Assembly: GCA_947683425.1 (NCBI GenBank)
Contig: CANTUQ010000003.1
Coordinates: 4,774,001-4,838,000 of the forward strand
DNA: 64,000 bases
Source of the DNA: Excoecaria cochinchinensis
Lineage: Eukaryota; Streptophyta; Magnoliopsida; Malpighiales; Euphorbiaceae
Direction: 5' to 3'
Below the pieces are notes generated by a model that was given only the letters and a program-made list of their open reading frames with translations, ran no database searches and was not told the DNA's origin. The first letter of the stretch is position 1, and every line of letters begins with the position of its first letter. Made by a program: the position numbers and the translations under genes. Below are positions 61,369-64,000 of this stretch, piece by piece.

Positions 61369-62900
61369 TGATAAGTTGCAATTATATTAATATTTTAGAT
61401 TAATTCTTGGCATAATTATGTGTTTTATTTATTTATTTTTAATATTAATTAATTAGTTTTTGTCATTTTATTATTTTTTAATGTTTTTATCATTTTTAAT
61501 AAATTTTGGGATGTTTTCAGGTGTTTTGTTTTAATCCGGAGCTAAATTGGAGGTTCGGGATTGATTTTAGAAGCAATTGTGGAAGGAAGGCAGATTTTGC
61601 CTAAAGCACAGCCGTGCTTTTGAATGGAGCGCACATCAGTGAGGACAACCGACGACATAGTTGTGCTTCCTCGCAAAGCACAGCTGTGTTCCGTAGCTGG
61701 AGGCGAGCGTGCACGGAGCGACAATGCGCACTGCCTCGCCCACAGTACAGCTGTGTTTCTTCGTGAAACACAGCTGCGTCACAAGGATTACACGATGCAA
61801 CCCTAGCAAAAACACAGCTGTGCTTCTCAAAGCACAGCTGTGCTTTTCCTCAGACATTAAAAAGAATGCCGTTTCATCTTCCAGGGGAGCTGGTTAGATT
61901 TAGGAAAAATTTCTTTTAGTTTCCAGCAGCCTTTTATTTTTATTTTAGGTTTTAATTTTCATTTTAAAATTCTATTTTAGATAGATTTAATTTTAAATTG
62001 CAATATTGTTCTTAATTAATTTAGATTATTTTTAGTTTAAATTTATATTTTTGGGAATCAAGGAGATTCCTAGGTTGATGAATAAGAGCTTTAAGATCTA
62101 TTTTCTCTCTCACCAAGGGTGTATTCTAAACTTTGATTTTTCATATTTTATGTTTATATTCTTGATGTTAGAGTAGTTATTCTTGCTTAGGAGTTCTTGA
62201 ATCATATTTGTATTTTGGATTTTTTGATTTAATGAATATTTTCGTGATTTCTTTTATTTCTCTCATTATATTTTCTGCATTTATGATGATTATTGGAATT
62301 GATTATGATTTAGTCCGGAATGATGATTAATTTGAAATCTGATTTTTGTTGTAATTTGTTTTTGCTCTGTTCTTATATCTTTACATCCATCAATTTTGCT
62401 TGCTCCGGAATGGGATGCTTCATTTATAGATGTTAGTTTTATAATTTTCAGATATGTGAGGAATAGATGGGTTTTGGGTTGTTTGGCTCCGGAATGGGAA
62501 AGCAAACCGAATCTAGGACTTTAGACCTGTGCTTAGGCTAGTTGTATGGCTTGCTCCGGAATGGGACGTTATGCAATTAGAGTAGCTTGCTCCGGAATGG
62601 GACGCTTGGGTTTAGTTGGGTTGTCCAGAATTTCATGTTTATATTGTTTTACCAATTTCCAATTACATTTATGAGGATTGAATTTCCTAAGCATTTAATT
62701 TCATCCTTGAGTAATGTCTTAATGAACACTTTTATTTTTAATTGTTAATTTATTTTCTTGCTTACCTTAGTTTTCTCCACTAAACAAACCGGGGATATCT
62801 CATATTCACTCATCTATAGATATTTAATGTGACAATCCTTTTTCCCTTGGGTACGATAACTCGGGGTCCTAACGATACCCCACTTTATTACTTGTCAATT
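61369..62900 (+). repeat. 3' LTR of the Athila-like element, missing its last ~35 bp
   Basis: Colinear with 52925-54467 to ACTTGTC-ATT at about 62900, then diverges. It has the CACAGCTGTG cluster at 61605-61850 and GCTCCGGAATGGGA repeats near 62400-62600. An extra ~34 bp near 62290-62325 is absent from LTR1. The expected terminal CTCCGATCA and a target duplication are absent. Confidence 0.86.
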
Positions 62901-62905
62901 TCATG

Positions 62906-63449
62906 TCTAAAACCTCTTAAGAGGCAAATTCCTAAGTCCTCTAAAGAGGCAAATCTCCAAGACCTCTTAAGAGGCAAATCCCTAAGTCCTCTTAAGAGGC
63001 AAATTCTCCAAGTCCTCTTAAGAGACGAATCTCCAAGTCCTCTTAAGATGAAAATCTCCAAGTCCTCTTAAGAGGAAAATCCCAAAGTCCTCTGAATAGG
63101 CAAATCTTTAAGTCGTTTTATGAGGCAAATCCCTAAGACCTCTTAAGAGGCAAATCCTTCAAAGTCCTCTTAAGAGGCAAATCTCAAAGACCTCTTAAGA
63201 AGTAAATTCCCAAGTCCTCTTAAGAGATAAATCTCCAAGACCTCTATAGAGGCAAATCAACAAGACCTCTTAAGAGACAAATCTCCAAGACCTCTTAAGA
63301 GGAAAATCCCCAAGTCCTCTTAAGAGATAAATCTCTAATACCTTTAAAGAGATAAATCCGCAAGACCTCTTAAGAGGCAAATCCACAAGACCTCTTAAGA
63401 GGCAAATCTCCAAGACCTCTTATGATGCGTGTCGGAACTGGTAAGGCCC
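62906..63449 (+). repeat. Second copy of the CCTCTTAAGAGG array tail (copy of 52381-52924)
   Basis: Position by position it follows 52381-52924 with a constant offset of 10525 and no net indel, including the irregular units and the ending GGAACTGGTAAGGCCC. In this copy the sequence runs on into TCTTTATGAAAGC, so it represents the site without the Athila insertion. Confidence 0.92.
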
Positions 63450-64000
63450 TCTTTATGAAAGCTCGCTTTTAGGGCACGGGGGATTTGTTCACGTCATTTG
63501 ATCTTGGGTACCATGAGGCATTTTGGAATCCCTACAAAATAGAACATTGGGGAGTTCATCTAAATTCATATCACCTTTAGACACCTTCGAGGTATTTTTG
63601 AGTCGCCACCAAATTTACAAGAAATTGGGAAAGGTCATCTAACCGCTACGGTCTAAACAAGAGAAGGTGTTCAGAACTTCACTCTTATTTATGCCTTGGT
63701 TAATTATAAATGAGCTTTTAGGTTTATAAAATTCCATCTCTCATCTCAAGTGATTAATGCATTTAGTTAAGAGCGCATTTCAAGCATCAAGGAAGCGATA
63801 AAAGAAAGCTTTAAAGAAAGTGGTAAAATAAAGCGATAAATAAAGCGGTAAACATGCAAGCACAATATTTGCAAAACTGAAATTGGGGCAGAATACAATC
63901 CCCAAATGAAAAGCAAATAAAATTGCCCCAAAAATAATTAATTACAAGAGCCCATAAAATATATATAAAATTTAAACAAACAAGCAAAGTCAAGGAAGAG
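63450..64000. other. Unresolved flank with possible minus-strand Tat-type PBS
   Basis: 63599-63609 reads GAGTCGCCACC, whose complement GGTGGCGACTC resembles a Tat-type PBS. The sequence to its right would then be a minus-strand LTR. A stretch of AAAGCGATAAA repeats lies at about 63795-63850. No coding frame is supported. Confidence 0.35.

Larger units (their letters stand above)
52925..62900 (+). mobile_element. Non-autonomous Athila-like LTR retrotransposon (about 10 kb)
   Basis: LTR1 52925-54467, Asp-tRNA-type PBS at 54474, a coiled-coil ORF, a decayed ATHILA ORF1-like region, a PPT at 61355-61368 and LTR2 61369-62900. The typical Athila ending CTCGAGGACGAG...GAGTTTGGGGT precedes LTR2. There is no gag zinc knuckle and no RT or integrase. 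The last ~35 bp of LTR2 and its target duplication are missing and are replaced by a copy of the array upstream of LTR1. Confidence 0.85.

Overview
This is a gene-poor, repeat-saturated stretch of a plant nuclear genome, most likely a eudicot. The evidence is structural. There are several Ty3/gypsy LTR retrotransposons with plant-type primer binding sites (initiator-Met, Asp and Arg tRNA types), plant-lineage gag/pol proteins (Tekay/Del chromovirus, Tat/Ogre, Athila), AT-rich LTRs and microsatellites. I see no ordinary host gene, rRNA or tRNA gene.

Layout. (1) 1-30767, minus strand: two Tekay-like elements head to tail, sharing one LTR (10574-21110). The left element runs off the window. Two TR-GAG-type elements (long LTRs plus gag only) are nested in it: A at 1688-9305 in the gag/protease junction and B at 13663-20625 in the shared LTR. 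Each has an exact 5-bp target duplication. A solo LTR (26430-28876, family D) sits in the outer LTR of the right element. (2) 30768-31972: the end of a family-D-like LTR into which the Tekay pair appears to have inserted. (3) 31973-32900: a probable inverted Tat-type LTR fragment. (4) 32901-63449, plus strand: decayed Tat/Ogre-like material, namely a 3' internal end with a CCTCTTAAGAGG tandem array, a PPT, an LTR (33604-47590), an Arg-type PBS, a broken gag and another long array. Element C (35826-47168), with 4.7-kb LTRs and about 1.9 kb of interior, is nested in this LTR. A non-autonomous Athila-like element (52925-62900) is nested in the array. (5) 63450-64000: unresolved sequence with a possible minus-strand Tat-type PBS.

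The most notable content is inside element C. On the element's sense strand its interior carries a decayed fragment that I recognise as a DRM-type de novo DNA cytosine methyltransferase: a UBA-like part, then the N-terminal part of the catalytic domain. A retrotransposon carrying part of the plant RNA-directed DNA methylation enzyme is unusual. Its orientation and possible expression bear on element-host silencing.

How the parts relate. Tekay, TR-GAG A/B and C share the initiator-Met PBS and a hairpin-forming AAATTTCG-N4-CGAAATTT block beside the PPT. A/B, C and D share a CTAAG...CTTAG hairpin near the LTR end. This suggests non-autonomous elements that keep cis signals and depend on a chromoviral partner. 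The gag frames of A and B are open, whereas the neighbouring Tekay frames are full of stops, and those I traced fit C-to-T or G-to-A change. Several LTRs carry different but equally palindromic repeat clusters. All family names rest on motif recognition; no database search was possible.
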